Shown piece by piece: positions 39,739-46,824 of a DNA stretch of 47,228 bases. The first letter of the stretch is position 1. Every line of letters starts with the position of its first letter. This DNA comes from Acidobacteriota bacterium. Lineage in GTDB: Bacteria; Acidobacteriota; Terriglobia; Acidiferrales; UBA7541. The stretch lies in contig QHYR01000252.1 in the NCBI GenBank assembly GCA_003223315.1, positions 1 to 47,228 of the forward strand, read 5' to 3'. The translations under genes and the position numbers were made by a program. A model generated the notes under the pieces. It saw only the letters and a program-made list of their open reading frames with translations. It did not search any database and was not told the origin of the DNA.

Positions 39739-40923
39739 ATGAAAAAGCGGATTCGCATCGGGCGGGAGACCATATTTCTGCTCGTCGGTGGAGTTCTTTG
39801 TATAACGTTGCTCGCCAGCGGCCTGAGCCTATTTTTCGGAGGATCGCTCGCGCAAGCGCAAAAGACGCAGAGCGCATCGCGAAGCCAGGTAGGCGGCGAA
39901 GATGAGACTGGCCCTTACGATGTAGCGTCCGGCTGGCCGCAGCCGCTCGGGCATCCCGGATGGACCTGGGGCTCGCAAGGCGGCGTTTTTGCCGAGACAC
40001 CCAATCGCATTTACATCGCCAACCGCGGCGAGCTTCCCATTCCGGAAAAAGCGCCGGAAGGCTACACGGGAGGTTACGGCGCCTTCGGACAACCGGCCAC
40101 CAGTGGCAAGCCGCGGATGCAGAATTGCATTCTCGTGGTGGACGCCAACGGCAAGCTGCTGGAGGACTGGACGCAGTGGGATCATCTTTTTGAGGGCGGC
40201 CGCGGCCCGCACCACGTGAAAATCAGTCCTTACGACCCGGAAAAGCACGTCTGGGTGGTGGACGACATGGTGCAGCAGGTCTTCGAGTTCACCCACGACG
40301 GCAAGCAGTTGGTGATGACGCTCGGCGAGCGCCTGGTGAAGGGCGAGGACGACAAGCACTTTGGCCGGCCCACGGATATCGCCTGGCTGCCCGACGGAAC
40401 TTTCTTTATCAGCGACGGCTACATCAATACACGCGTGGTGAAGTTCGATAAGAACGGCAAGTTCCTGATGACCTGGGGCACGAAAGGGAAGGGGCCGGGC
40501 CAGTTCGACCTGCCGCATTCAATTGATATTGATGCACAGCGCCGCGTCTACGTGGCCGACCGCTCCAACAGCCGCATCCAGATCTTCGATGAAAACGGCA
40601 AGTATCTCAGCGAGTGGGATAACATCCGCCAGCCCTACCACATCATGATTACCGCCGACCAGCACCTCTGGGTGGCCGACGGCGTCACCAACAAATTCCT
40701 CAAATATGATCTGAACGGCAAGCGCCTCTACTCCTGGGGAACCTATGGTTCGTTCCCCGGCGCGTTCTGGGGCGTGCACCAATTCTCCATTGATCCGGCG
40801 GGAAATCTTTACGCCGCAGAGACCTTCGGCGGGCGCACCCAAAAATTCACGCCGAAGCCCGGCGCCGATCCGGCGACGTTGATCGGCCAGCCGGTGAAGA
40901 TCACGCAAATCTCTTCCCGGTAA
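39739..40923 (+). CDS. NHL-repeat beta-propeller protein (peptidyl-glycine amidating lyase-like)
   Basis: 394 residues. The N-terminal membrane segment is ETIFLLVGGVLCITLLASGLSLFF. NHL-type blades follow: HVWVVDDMVQQVFEFTHDGKQ, PTDIAWLPDGTFFISDGYINTRVVKFDKNGKF, PHSIDIDAQRRVYVADRSNSRIQIFDENGKY and FSIDPAGNLYAAETF. The order resembles the peptidyl-alpha-hydroxyglycine alpha-amidating lyase fold, but lyase metal residues cannot be confirmed. It is anchored or exported. AGGAGG gives the start. Family members often occur as many paralogues in soil Acidobacteria. Confidence 0.83.
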   Translation: MKKRIRIGRETIFLLVGGVLCITLLASGLSLFFGGSLAQAQKTQSASRSQVGGEDETGPYDVASGWPQPLGHPGWTWGSQGGVFAETPNRIYIANRGELPIPEKAPEGYTGGYGAFGQPATSGKPRMQNCILVVDANGKLLEDWTQWDHLFEGGRGPHHVKISPYDPEKHVWVVDDMVQQVFEFTHDGKQLVMTLGERLVKGEDDKHFGRPTDIAWLPDGTFFISDGYINTRVVKFDKNGKFLMTWGTKGKGPGQFDLPHSIDIDAQRRVYVADRSNSRIQIFDENGKYLSEWDNIRQPYHIMITADQHLWVADGVTNKFLKYDLNGKRLYSWGTYGSFPGAFWGVHQFSIDPAGNLYAAETFGGRTQKFTPKPGADPATLIGQPVKITQISSR

Positions 40924-40985
40924 CGCGAAAGATTTCTAAAAGCGGAAGGCTTCCGCGCGTTCGTCGGGGCGATCACCGGAAAGGC

Positions 40986-42092
40986 TCAGGGGTTGGCTTG
41001 CGCGCCGGCGGAAGAATCGCTGGTGGGAGCGGCCTGGCTATTTTGCAATCTCTGCTGCAGCCGATCCCGTTGCTGGCGGACCCGCTCGGCGAAGGAGCCA
41101 TTGGGCGCGAGCTTGAGATAGGTATTCAGGTCATCGAGCAACGCCGGACCGTTGCCCAATGAGATGTGAACGTCGGCGAGCAGCAGATGCAGGATGGGAT
41201 TATCGGGCTGAAGCTTAACGGCGGCCTGGGCGTATTGTTCGGCGTCATCGGCGCGCTTGAGCCCAAGCAGGGCCTGCGCCAGTTCCGATTGTGCATGCCA
41301 GGAATTGGGATTGAGCTCCACGGCTTTGCGTGCCAGCGGTTCGGCATCGGCGAAGCGTTGCGCGCTGGTGAAAAATGCCGCCAGCAAAAAAAGCGCGTCG
41401 GGGTAATGTTCCTGGCTGAGTTCGACTGATTTGCGCAGGGCCTGTTCGGAATCGCCCGCGTCCTTCATGCGCATATAGGCCAAGCCCATTTGGGCATAAG
41501 CTTCATAGTAACCGGGGTACGCTTGGATGGCGCGCTGGAATTGCTTGATGCTACCGGCATTATCGGATTTCTGGTAGAGGAGGCTCATGCCCTTGCCCAT
41601 GGCGTCGCGCGCTTTCTGCGGTATAGAAAGCTCGCGCACGGAGACGGTGGGGCCGCTGGGAGCCCCGGGTCCCCCTCCGTTTAACCTTCTGAGCTCGATG
41701 GTGACTCCGAAAACAGGGCCGTCGACGTCGAGGCGTTCACGGCGATCTTCGTAGCCGGGCTCGTCAAAGATAAGCTCGTAGTTTCCCGAGCGGACGTTGT
41801 TGAACTGAAAGTTTCCGTTACCGCCGGTGAACGCGGTGGCCAAAATGCCGCCGGCGATGGCTTGCAAGTCCACCCGAACACCGCTCATGGCCACCCGGGA
41901 TTCGGCATCCGCGACCGTGCCGTTGACGCTGAACGAGCGCGGCCGCGTCGAGCCCAGGCCTTCGTCCGTATCGGGGAAGGTTGAGGGAGAGGGCATTGAC
42001 CGCCTCTGAGCCGCAAGAGTGGAGCAAAACAAAGAGGCAGCCAGAGAAAGTGCGGTTGCGAGTGTAAGAAGGGGCTTCGAGGCCCGGCGCAT
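40986..42092 (-). CDS. Secreted TPR protein with carboxypeptidase-regulatory-like domain
   Basis: About 368 residues from ATG 42092 (MRRASKPLLTLATALSLAASLFCS signal peptide); ATG 42116 is the alternative. After a linker there is a beta-sandwich regulatory-like domain: FSVNGTVADAESRVAMSGVRVDL, TGGNGNFQFNNVRSGNYELIF. Then come tetratricopeptide repeats: YYEAYAQMGLAYMRMKDAGDSEQALRKSVEL, PDALFLLAAFFTSAQRFADAEPLARKAVELNP and WHAQSELAQALLGLKRADDAEQYAQAAVKL. The tail is Ala/Ser-rich. Likely an envelope scaffold. Confidence 0.82.
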   Translation of the reverse strand: MRRASKPLLTLATALSLAASLFCSTLAAQRRSMPSPSTFPDTDEGLGSTRPRSFSVNGTVADAESRVAMSGVRVDLQAIAGGILATAFTGGNGNFQFNNVRSGNYELIFDEPGYEDRRERLDVDGPVFGVTIELRRLNGGGPGAPSGPTVSVRELSIPQKARDAMGKGMSLLYQKSDNAGSIKQFQRAIQAYPGYYEAYAQMGLAYMRMKDAGDSEQALRKSVELSQEHYPDALFLLAAFFTSAQRFADAEPLARKAVELNPNSWHAQSELAQALLGLKRADDAEQYAQAAVKLQPDNPILHLLLADVHISLGNGPALLDDLNTYLKLAPNGSFAERVRQQRDRLQQRLQNSQAAPTSDSSAGAQANP

Positions 42093-42111
42093 AGCCCACC
42101 TATTTGACTGG

Positions 42112-42122
42112 GTCATTCTGAG
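42112..42122. repeat. Dispersed repeat core GTCATTCTGAG (partial)
   Basis: The first 11 bases of the 13-base core, in the gap between the TPR protein and pilA and overlapping the alternative TPR start. Confidence 0.5.
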
Positions 42123-42263
42123 TCTACGCTCGGCCGAGTTCAGGAGCAATCGGAGAAATCCTCCGAGTTCTGGTCAAAAACGATGTAGCTTGCGTCCTGC
42201 CCGAAGGAAGTGGGAATGCATTCGGTGAATCCAGAATTTCTTGGAGAATTCGGTCGCGAAAAT

Positions 42264-42300
42264 GGGAAAAGGGGAGGACAAGTCTCCCCTTTGCTTTTCC
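42264..42300 (-). terminator. Intrinsic terminator of pilA
   Basis: On the minus strand GGGGAG-N7-CTCCCC is followed by TTTTCCC, with AAAAGC on the other side, so it may work in both directions. It lies 14 bases after the pilA stop. Confidence 0.7.
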
Positions 42301-42313
42301 GGCTTGCAGGAAT

Positions 42314-42778
42314 TTAGCCGATCGGGGTGCTGGCGGAGCTTGCACCCGAACCGGAGGTATCCGTGCGGATCACGCCCGATTGATCGGTGTAATACATATT
42401 CTGTCCGGTCGTGGCCGCGGTAATGGGGGTAGCCGTAATCGAGTAAGACTGGTTTAGCGAGCCAGCCGTGTACGCAAACGTGTAGCCGCTCTTGGTCCCA
42501 GCCGCGAGCACAGAGTCAATCAAGTCTGCCGAGGTGGAACTGGCTGTGCCGCCAGAACCCATCGGCCCCAGATTCGAAAGCGCTGATGGAAATTGGTTAT
42601 AGCTGGTGGAATAGGCAATGCACGCTGTATTCAAGGTGCGCAGCGAGCCCACCGCCGAAGCCTGATTTGCAGCGATTTTCGACCGCAAGAGGTTGGGGAT
42701 GGCGATGGCGGCGATAATCAGAATAATCGCCACCACGATCAAGAGCTCAATTAACGAGAAACCTTTTTGTTTACGCAT
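42314..42778 (-). CDS. pilA: Type IV pilin (prepilin with N-terminal methylation motif)
   Basis: 154 residues. The class III signal is short and basic: MRKQKG, cut before FSLIELLIVVAIILIIAAIA, with the conserved Glu at +5. The rest is Thr/Ser/Gly-rich with one Cys (TACIAYSTSY), lacking the C-terminal disulfide pair. It should be processed by a prepilin peptidase and assembled by a type IV pilus or type II secretion machine; none of the other genes is in the window. GAGG sits ahead of the ATG. The leader contains a strong GC palindrome. Confidence 0.9.
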   Translation of the reverse strand: MRKQKGFSLIELLIVVAIILIIAAIAIPNLLRSKIAANQASAVGSLRTLNTACIAYSTSYNQFPSALSNLGPMGSGGTASSTSADLIDSVLAAGTKSGYTFAYTAGSLNQSYSITATPITAATTGQNMYYTDQSGVIRTDTSGSGASSASTPIG

Positions 42779-42807
42779 GATTACCTCATCTTATTTATGT
42801 GCACGCC

Positions 42808-42828
42808 GGCCCCCATTGGGGGCCCCCA
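42808..42828 (-). promoter_or_regulatory. GC palindrome in the pilA leader
   Basis: GGCCCCC-ATT-GGGGGCC (42808-42824) and the overlapping perfect palindrome TGGGGGCCCCCA (42817-42828) lie 30-50 bases upstream of the pilA ATG. If transcribed, it would be a stable leader hairpin. Confidence 0.45.
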
Positions 42829-43197
42829 CGGGTGGCGTATTCGTCACATGTGGTGGAGGCCTCTTCGTTTCAGCACATTAGGAGCACGCTGGAGTGCATT
42901 CCATGAATGCCTCCTTAAGCCAGAAGGAACCGCGAATGATGAGGAATGTCATAAAAGACGCCACAAAATGTCGCGAGACGATCCATTTGAGTCGTTCCCT
43001 GATATATCGACAGTTGCTCCTCTCGGGCGTGCTGCTGTCCCACATCGACGCGGTGGTGTCAATAAAGGATCAAATTAGACGCAGCCACTGCGAAATGGCG
43101 CGGTCTTGCTGGGAATTGTGCCGCTATGGTACCTTGCTAAATTACAGAGAAGCAGGCGCTTCGGACGCGATCCGCGACTGCAGAGGCACACATAACC
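42829..43197. other. Intergenic region between pilA and tsaC
   Basis: About 370 bases, lower in GC than the neighbouring genes. The two overlapping plus-strand ORFs here have no ribosome site or family-like sequence, and I treat them as chance. It should hold the pilA promoter (minus) and the tsaC promoter (plus). A weak TTGTGC-N16-TAAATT lies near 43117-43144. Confidence 0.4.
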
Positions 43198-43842
43198 TTG
43201 CCGGCTGAGCTGCTGAAAGTTTCAGCGGGAGCCCCAGACAGCACCGCCATTCGTTATGCCGCCGAGTTCATCAAACGGGGTCGGGTGGTGGGTGTGCCTA
43301 CCGACACCTTTTACGGCCTGGCGGCCGATCCTTTCAATTTGGCGGCCGTCGAAGAGATCTATCGGGTGAAAGGGCGGCCGGAAAACCGCGCGCTTCCGAT
43401 CCTGGTGAATTCCATCGAGCAGGCGGCCATCTTGAGCCGCGATCTGCCCCTCAATTTCCTCAAGCTGACAGAAAAGCTCTGGCCCGGCCCCTTGACCATC
43501 GTGGTCGAGGCGTCGCACAGCCTGCCGCTGAAAGTTACGGCGAATAAGGGCCGTGTGGCTCTGCGCTGGCCGAATTCGCGCGTGGCCTGCGCGATCATCG
43601 AGCAGGTCGGTTCGCCGATTACCGGGACCAGCGCCAACCTTTCCGGATTTCCCTCGTGCTCGAATGCGCAGGAACTCGTCAAACAACTTGGGGAGCGCCT
43701 GCCTCTGATCCTGGATAGCGGGGACACCGGCGCCACGCTTTCGTCCACCATTGTGAATTTGAATGGCGAGGACTGGACGATCGTTCGCCAAGGACAAGTG
43801 TCCGAGCGAGAGATCGAGAAGGCGCTGGAGGATTCGGACTGA
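43198..43842 (+). CDS. tsaC: L-threonylcarbamoyladenylate synthase (YrdC/Sua5 family)
   Basis: This enzyme makes threonylcarbamoyl-AMP from threonine, bicarbonate and ATP for the t6A modification of ANN-decoding tRNAs. 214 residues. YrdC-domain features are RVVGVPTDTFYGLAADPF, IYRVKGRPENRALPILV, WPGPLTIVVEA, ALRWPNS and PITGTSANLSGFP. Length indicates the short TsaC form, without the C-terminal Sua5 domain. The start is TTG at 43198, with no better in-frame codon ahead of the domain. It lies close to the DUF2007 gene. Confidence 0.92.
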   Translation: MPAELLKVSAGAPDSTAIRYAAEFIKRGRVVGVPTDTFYGLAADPFNLAAVEEIYRVKGRPENRALPILVNSIEQAAILSRDLPLNFLKLTEKLWPGPLTIVVEASHSLPLKVTANKGRVALRWPNSRVACAIIEQVGSPITGTSANLSGFPSCSNAQELVKQLGERLPLILDSGDTGATLSSTIVNLNGEDWTIVRQGQVSEREIEKALEDSD

Positions 43843-43856
43843 CAGGATTGTCGCGA

Positions 43857-44333
43857 GTGACGTGTATGGCGCTGGAAGGGTTCGGCTCAAAGCAGGAACG
43901 GCTACGGCTGGCACAGTTCTATGCGGCGCTCTCCGACGGGGAATTGCAGGAACTCTTTGGCGAGTCCGGATCGCTCACCGAGGAGGCTAGGACCGCGCTG
44001 GCTTCGGAGATGTCGCGCCGCAATTTGCCGATGGAGTCGCCGGCCGAGGCGGAGGATTCGGCGGCGCCGGGCAGGCGCCCCGAATTGCGCGACCTCCTGA
44101 CCATTCGTCAATTCCGCGATTTGCCGGAAGCGCTGCTGGCGAAAAGCGTACTCGATTCCGCCGGGATCGAATGCTTTCTGGGCGACGACAACCTCATCCG
44201 CATGGATTGGCTGTGGTCCAACCTGCTCGGCGGCATCAAACTGCGCGTGCGGCAAGAGGACGCCCTGGTCGCCTCGCGCTTGCTCGAAGGCGGCGGAGCG
44301 CCTGAATCCGACGGGGAAAACTCCCCCAAATAA
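43857..44333 (+). CDS. DUF2007-domain protein (putative signal-transducing)
   Basis: 158 residues. A short helical N-terminal part (RLAQFYAALSDGELQELF) precedes the C-terminal DUF2007-like domain: LLTIRQFRDLPEALLAKSVLDSAGIECFLGDDN, then GGIKLRVRQEDALVASRLLEG. Starts are ambiguous: TTG 43848, GTG 43857 (AGGA 9 bases ahead, preferred) or ATG 43866. It is 14 bases after tsaC, hence the same operon. Family function unknown. Confidence 0.8.
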   Translation: MTCMALEGFGSKQERLRLAQFYAALSDGELQELFGESGSLTEEARTALASEMSRRNLPMESPAEAEDSAAPGRRPELRDLLTIRQFRDLPEALLAKSVLDSAGIECFLGDDNLIRMDWLWSNLLGGIKLRVRQEDALVASRLLEGGGAPESDGENSPK

Positions 44334-44568
44334 TCTGTGCCGCGGAAAGCCGCACGGACGTTGAGCGGCGTGCCGCCCTGAAGGGCAGCGCTACAGGAAA
44401 ATCCCCAGGCCGCGCGCCTTCTTTATCGCTGTAAACACAAGGATTTGTCCCCCAGTGAGAAATTTCTCCTGAAGTGCATTACGGTGCGTTACCTGCGGCG
44501 TTTACACTGTTAACTTTTGCCGCGACTCCGGCGTTATAGCCACAGAAGGAACGAGGGAGGAACACAAC

Positions 44569-45168
44569 ATGATCGGAGCAATCGTTACGGCAAACGCTAT
44601 GGCGCTCTGGCAGGCGGTGTCGCCGGATTTACAGCAAGCCATTCAAGAGGAAGTGCAGGAGGAACTCAGGCGGGGACGATTTCGTTTCGGCGCTGGCGCT
44701 GCGCCATGGAATTCTGGGCCGGCGATCCTGGGCACGCTGATCCCGTTCGCATTTTTCGCCATGATTGTGCTGATCGTCTGGCTTTTCGCGCGGAACCGGC
44801 AGGCGCAACTGCGCGCGCGGGCGGAATTTCAGAAGCAGATCCTCGACAAATTTGGTTCCGGGAAAGAATTTGCGGAGTTCCTGGGAACCGAAGCGAGCCA
44901 GCGTTTTTTGGCGGCATTGTCGACGCAAAGCATGGGGCCGCGTTACCGAGTGTTGCGGGGAATGCGGGGCGGCATAATCCTGGCGGTGCTGGGAATCGGT
45001 TTTCTGCTCCTGACGGCATTGAGGCACGGTTTTGTTGTGCCGGGCGTTCTGCTATTGGCGCTGGGAGCCGGGCTGTTGATGTCCGCCGCAGCGTCGTATC
45101 ATTTCTCCAAGAAATGGGGCGGCGGCGGCCCGGCAACTCCGGGACAGCCGCCGCTGTCGCAGAGCTAG
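44569..45168 (+). CDS. Membrane protein of unknown function
   Basis: 199 residues, GGGAGG 8 bases before the ATG. There is an N-terminal amphipathic region (LQQAIQEEVQEELRR), a helix ILGTLIPFAFFAMIVLIVWLFA (about 53-74), a charged cytoplasmic stretch, then two more helices (GGIILAVLGIGFLLLTAL and VVPGVLLLALGAGLLMSAAASY). It lies directly upstream of the ECF sigma/anti-sigma pair with a 20-base gap, so it may belong to the same operon and be part of envelope sensing. Confidence 0.68.
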   Translation: MIGAIVTANAMALWQAVSPDLQQAIQEEVQEELRRGRFRFGAGAAPWNSGPAILGTLIPFAFFAMIVLIVWLFARNRQAQLRARAEFQKQILDKFGSGKEFAEFLGTEASQRFLAALSTQSMGPRYRVLRGMRGGIILAVLGIGFLLLTALRHGFVVPGVLLLALGAGLLMSAAASYHFSKKWGGGGPATPGQPPLSQS

Positions 45169-45188
45169 GAGAAGCGTAGAGAATCGCC

Positions 45189-45827
45189 ATGCGGCTGAGC
45201 GCGAGCCTTGATTTCGCAGCGGCCGGAGACGATTGGGCCGCACGTGATGAGACCGCGACGGTTGCGCCGCGGTTGGCTCAGCGGATGGACGCTGCTGCGT
45301 TTCAGGTTTTTTATGCGAAGACGGCGCCGGGGCTGCGGGCTTATATCCGGCGCGCCTCCGGCAATGAAGCGCTGGCCGACGATATTTTGCAGGAGGCTTT
45401 TCTGCGCTTTCTACGGGCCGATCTTCTTCCATTCAACGACGCTCGATTCAACGACGCTCGATTCAACCACGTTACACCCGCAGATGCGCCGCTCAAGGCC
45501 TATCTTTACAAGATCGCGGCGTCGCTGCTCGCCGACCATTGGCGGCGCTTGAAGCGAGAACGCCGCTGGAGTCTCTGGAATTTTCTGGGCGCCGAGCCGG
45601 TTACAAATCCCCGGGGCGACAGCGATGCGCTGCGTTTTTTTCGCCAGCTCAAACCGCAGGAGCAACTTCTGCTCTGGCTCGCTTACGTGGAGGGCTTCGA
45701 GCATCGCGAGATCGCGGAGGCGTTGCGCGTGAAAGAAAAAAGCGTGCGCGTGCTGCTCTTCCGCGCGCGCAAGAAACTGGCGCGCACTCTGGAGAGTGCG
45801 GGCCTCGGCCGCAAGGAGGTAGGATGA
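45189..45827 (+). CDS. ECF RNA polymerase sigma factor
   Basis: 212 residues. Region 2 is FQVFYAKTAPGLRAYIRRASGNEALADDILQEAFLRFL and APLKAYLYKIAASLLADHWRR. Region 4 is PQEQLLLWLAYVEGFEHREIAEALRVKEKSVRVLLFRARKKL. Region 2 is split by a 15-base tandem repeat giving FNDARFNDARFN. The stop overlaps the anti-sigma start (ATGA), so the pair is coupled. The target regulon is unknown. Confidence 0.9.
   Translation: MRLSASLDFAAAGDDWAARDETATVAPRLAQRMDAAAFQVFYAKTAPGLRAYIRRASGNEALADDILQEAFLRFLRADLLPFNDARFNDARFNHVTPADAPLKAYLYKIAASLLADHWRRLKRERRWSLWNFLGAEPVTNPRGDSDALRFFRQLKPQEQLLLWLAYVEGFEHREIAEALRVKEKSVRVLLFRARKKLARTLESAGLGRKEVG
45431..45469 (+). repeat. 15-bp in-frame tandem repeat inside the sigma factor
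   Basis: attcaacgacgctcg occurs at 45431-45445 and 45446-45460 exactly, with a third partial copy (attcaacca). It keeps the frame and adds FNDAR units in the middle of region 2. Confidence 0.85.
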
Positions 45828-46339
45828 GCCAAACGAGCTGTTCTCAGGAGAGCGCCGTCGCCCGTGCCGTTCGCACCGGCGAGTGGAACGAAACTCTCGA
45901 GGTGCATCTGCGCGAGTGCGCGATCTGCCGCGGCGTGCAGGAGGCGGCGCGCTGGATGCAGGCGCTGGCGCCCGCGGCCCAACGATCAGCGCAATCGCAA
46001 AACGACCTGCCAGACCCGCAGATTTTGTGGTTGCGGGCTCAATTGTCCGAGAGACAGGCGGCCGCCGAACGCGCGCAGAAGGTCTTGCGATGGGTGGAGG
46101 TTGCGTGCGTCATGGCGGCTTGCGCGGGCTTGAGTATTTGGCTGGCATGGAACTGGAATGGAATCGGCGGCGAAATCGCCGATCGCCTTGGCTGGGCGCT
46201 ATTCGACGCATGGCCGGCGTTCTGGGCTAATCTTTACGCGTACGGCCCGGTGAACTCGCCGATTCTGTTTTCATCCGCGCTGGCGGTGATTTCGTTCGTG
46301 GCGATTGGCGTCGCTTATCCTTTGCTCGCGCGAGAGTAA
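45824..46339 (+). CDS. Zinc-finger anti-sigma factor, membrane-anchored
   Basis: 171 residues with AAGGAGGT ahead and an ATGA overlap with the sigma gene. The N-terminal cytoplasmic ZAS motif is H-x3-C-x2-C (VHLRECAIC). Two hydrophobic segments follow: VACVMAACAGLSIWLAW and a C-terminal ILFSSALAVISFVAIGVAYPLL. It presumably holds the cognate sigma at the membrane until an envelope signal releases it. The track ORF starts too far upstream. Confidence 0.82.
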   Translation: MSQTSCSQESAVARAVRTGEWNETLEVHLRECAICRGVQEAARWMQALAPAAQRSAQSQNDLPDPQILWLRAQLSERQAAAERAQKVLRWVEVACVMAACAGLSIWLAWNWNGIGGEIADRLGWALFDAWPAFWANLYAYGPVNSPILFSSALAVISFVAIGVAYPLLARE

Positions 46340-46340
46340 A

Positions 46341-46379
46341 GATTCTTCGGGGGTACGGCGCAAACCCGCTCAGAATGAC
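46341..46379. repeat. Dispersed repeat GATTCTTCG...CGCTCAGAATGAC
   Basis: A complete short copy (gattcttcg at 46341, cgctcagaatgac at 46367-46379) between the two convergent sigma modules. Confidence 0.65.
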
Positions 46380-46477
46380 AACGGTTTAGAGGAGAACCAC
46401 GCGGAGAAGCAAAGCCCCAGGGCCGCTCGCAGAGGGTGCGAGCGCGCCCTGGGCTACAAAAGGGGCTCTGCCCCCGA

Positions 46478-46816
46478 TTACGTTTTCGGTTCGGGCGCGG
46501 GCGGCGCGAAGGGGCCGCAGCGGCCTTGCATGCCGGCGCGGAATTTCTCGCGTTCCTCCGGCGTCATTTGCGCCCATCGCTCCATCATACGGCTCCGCCA
46601 ATGCATGCCTCCGCCCCAGCGGCCGCGGAATCCTCCCAAGAGCAATCTGCTGAGCACCAGCAGGCCCAGCGCCTGCCAGAAGGTGATCAGGTGCAGCCCA
46701 AACACCGGCGGCATGAGCCAATTCCATAGGTGCATGGCTACGAAGCTCAGCACGAGCGCCGCGACCAAGGCAAATAAAATGAATCTCGCTGCTCGTGTAA
46801 ATCGATTTCGTCTCAT
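46478..46816 (-). CDS. Small membrane protein downstream of an ECF sigma factor
   Basis: 112 residues from ATG 46816 (GAGG 8 bases ahead). Two hydrophobic regions (FILFALVAALVLSFVAMHLWNWLMPPVF and WQALGLLVLSRLLLGG) are followed by a Trp/Arg/Gly-rich stretch and MTPEEREKFRAGMQGRCG. Proteins with this tail often sit next to ECF sigma factors and may act as their membrane regulators, though there is no ZAS motif here. It is 8 bases after the sigma stop, in one operon. Confidence 0.65.
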   Translation of the reverse strand: MRRNRFTRAARFILFALVAALVLSFVAMHLWNWLMPPVFGLHLITFWQALGLLVLSRLLLGGFRGRWGGGMHWRSRMMERWAQMTPEEREKFRAGMQGRCGPFAPPAPEPKT

Positions 46817-46824
46817 TTTCAGCC

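Noticed and set aside
43096-43109. Sigma-54-like promoter TGGCGC...TTGC ahead of tsaC
   Set aside because: The GG-to-GC distance is 9 bases, not the required 10, and it would not be on the pilA strand.
42894-43208. 104-residue plus-strand ORF between pilA and tsaC
   Set aside because: No ribosome site, no family-like sequence, overlaps the tsaC start, and the region is expected to contain promoters.
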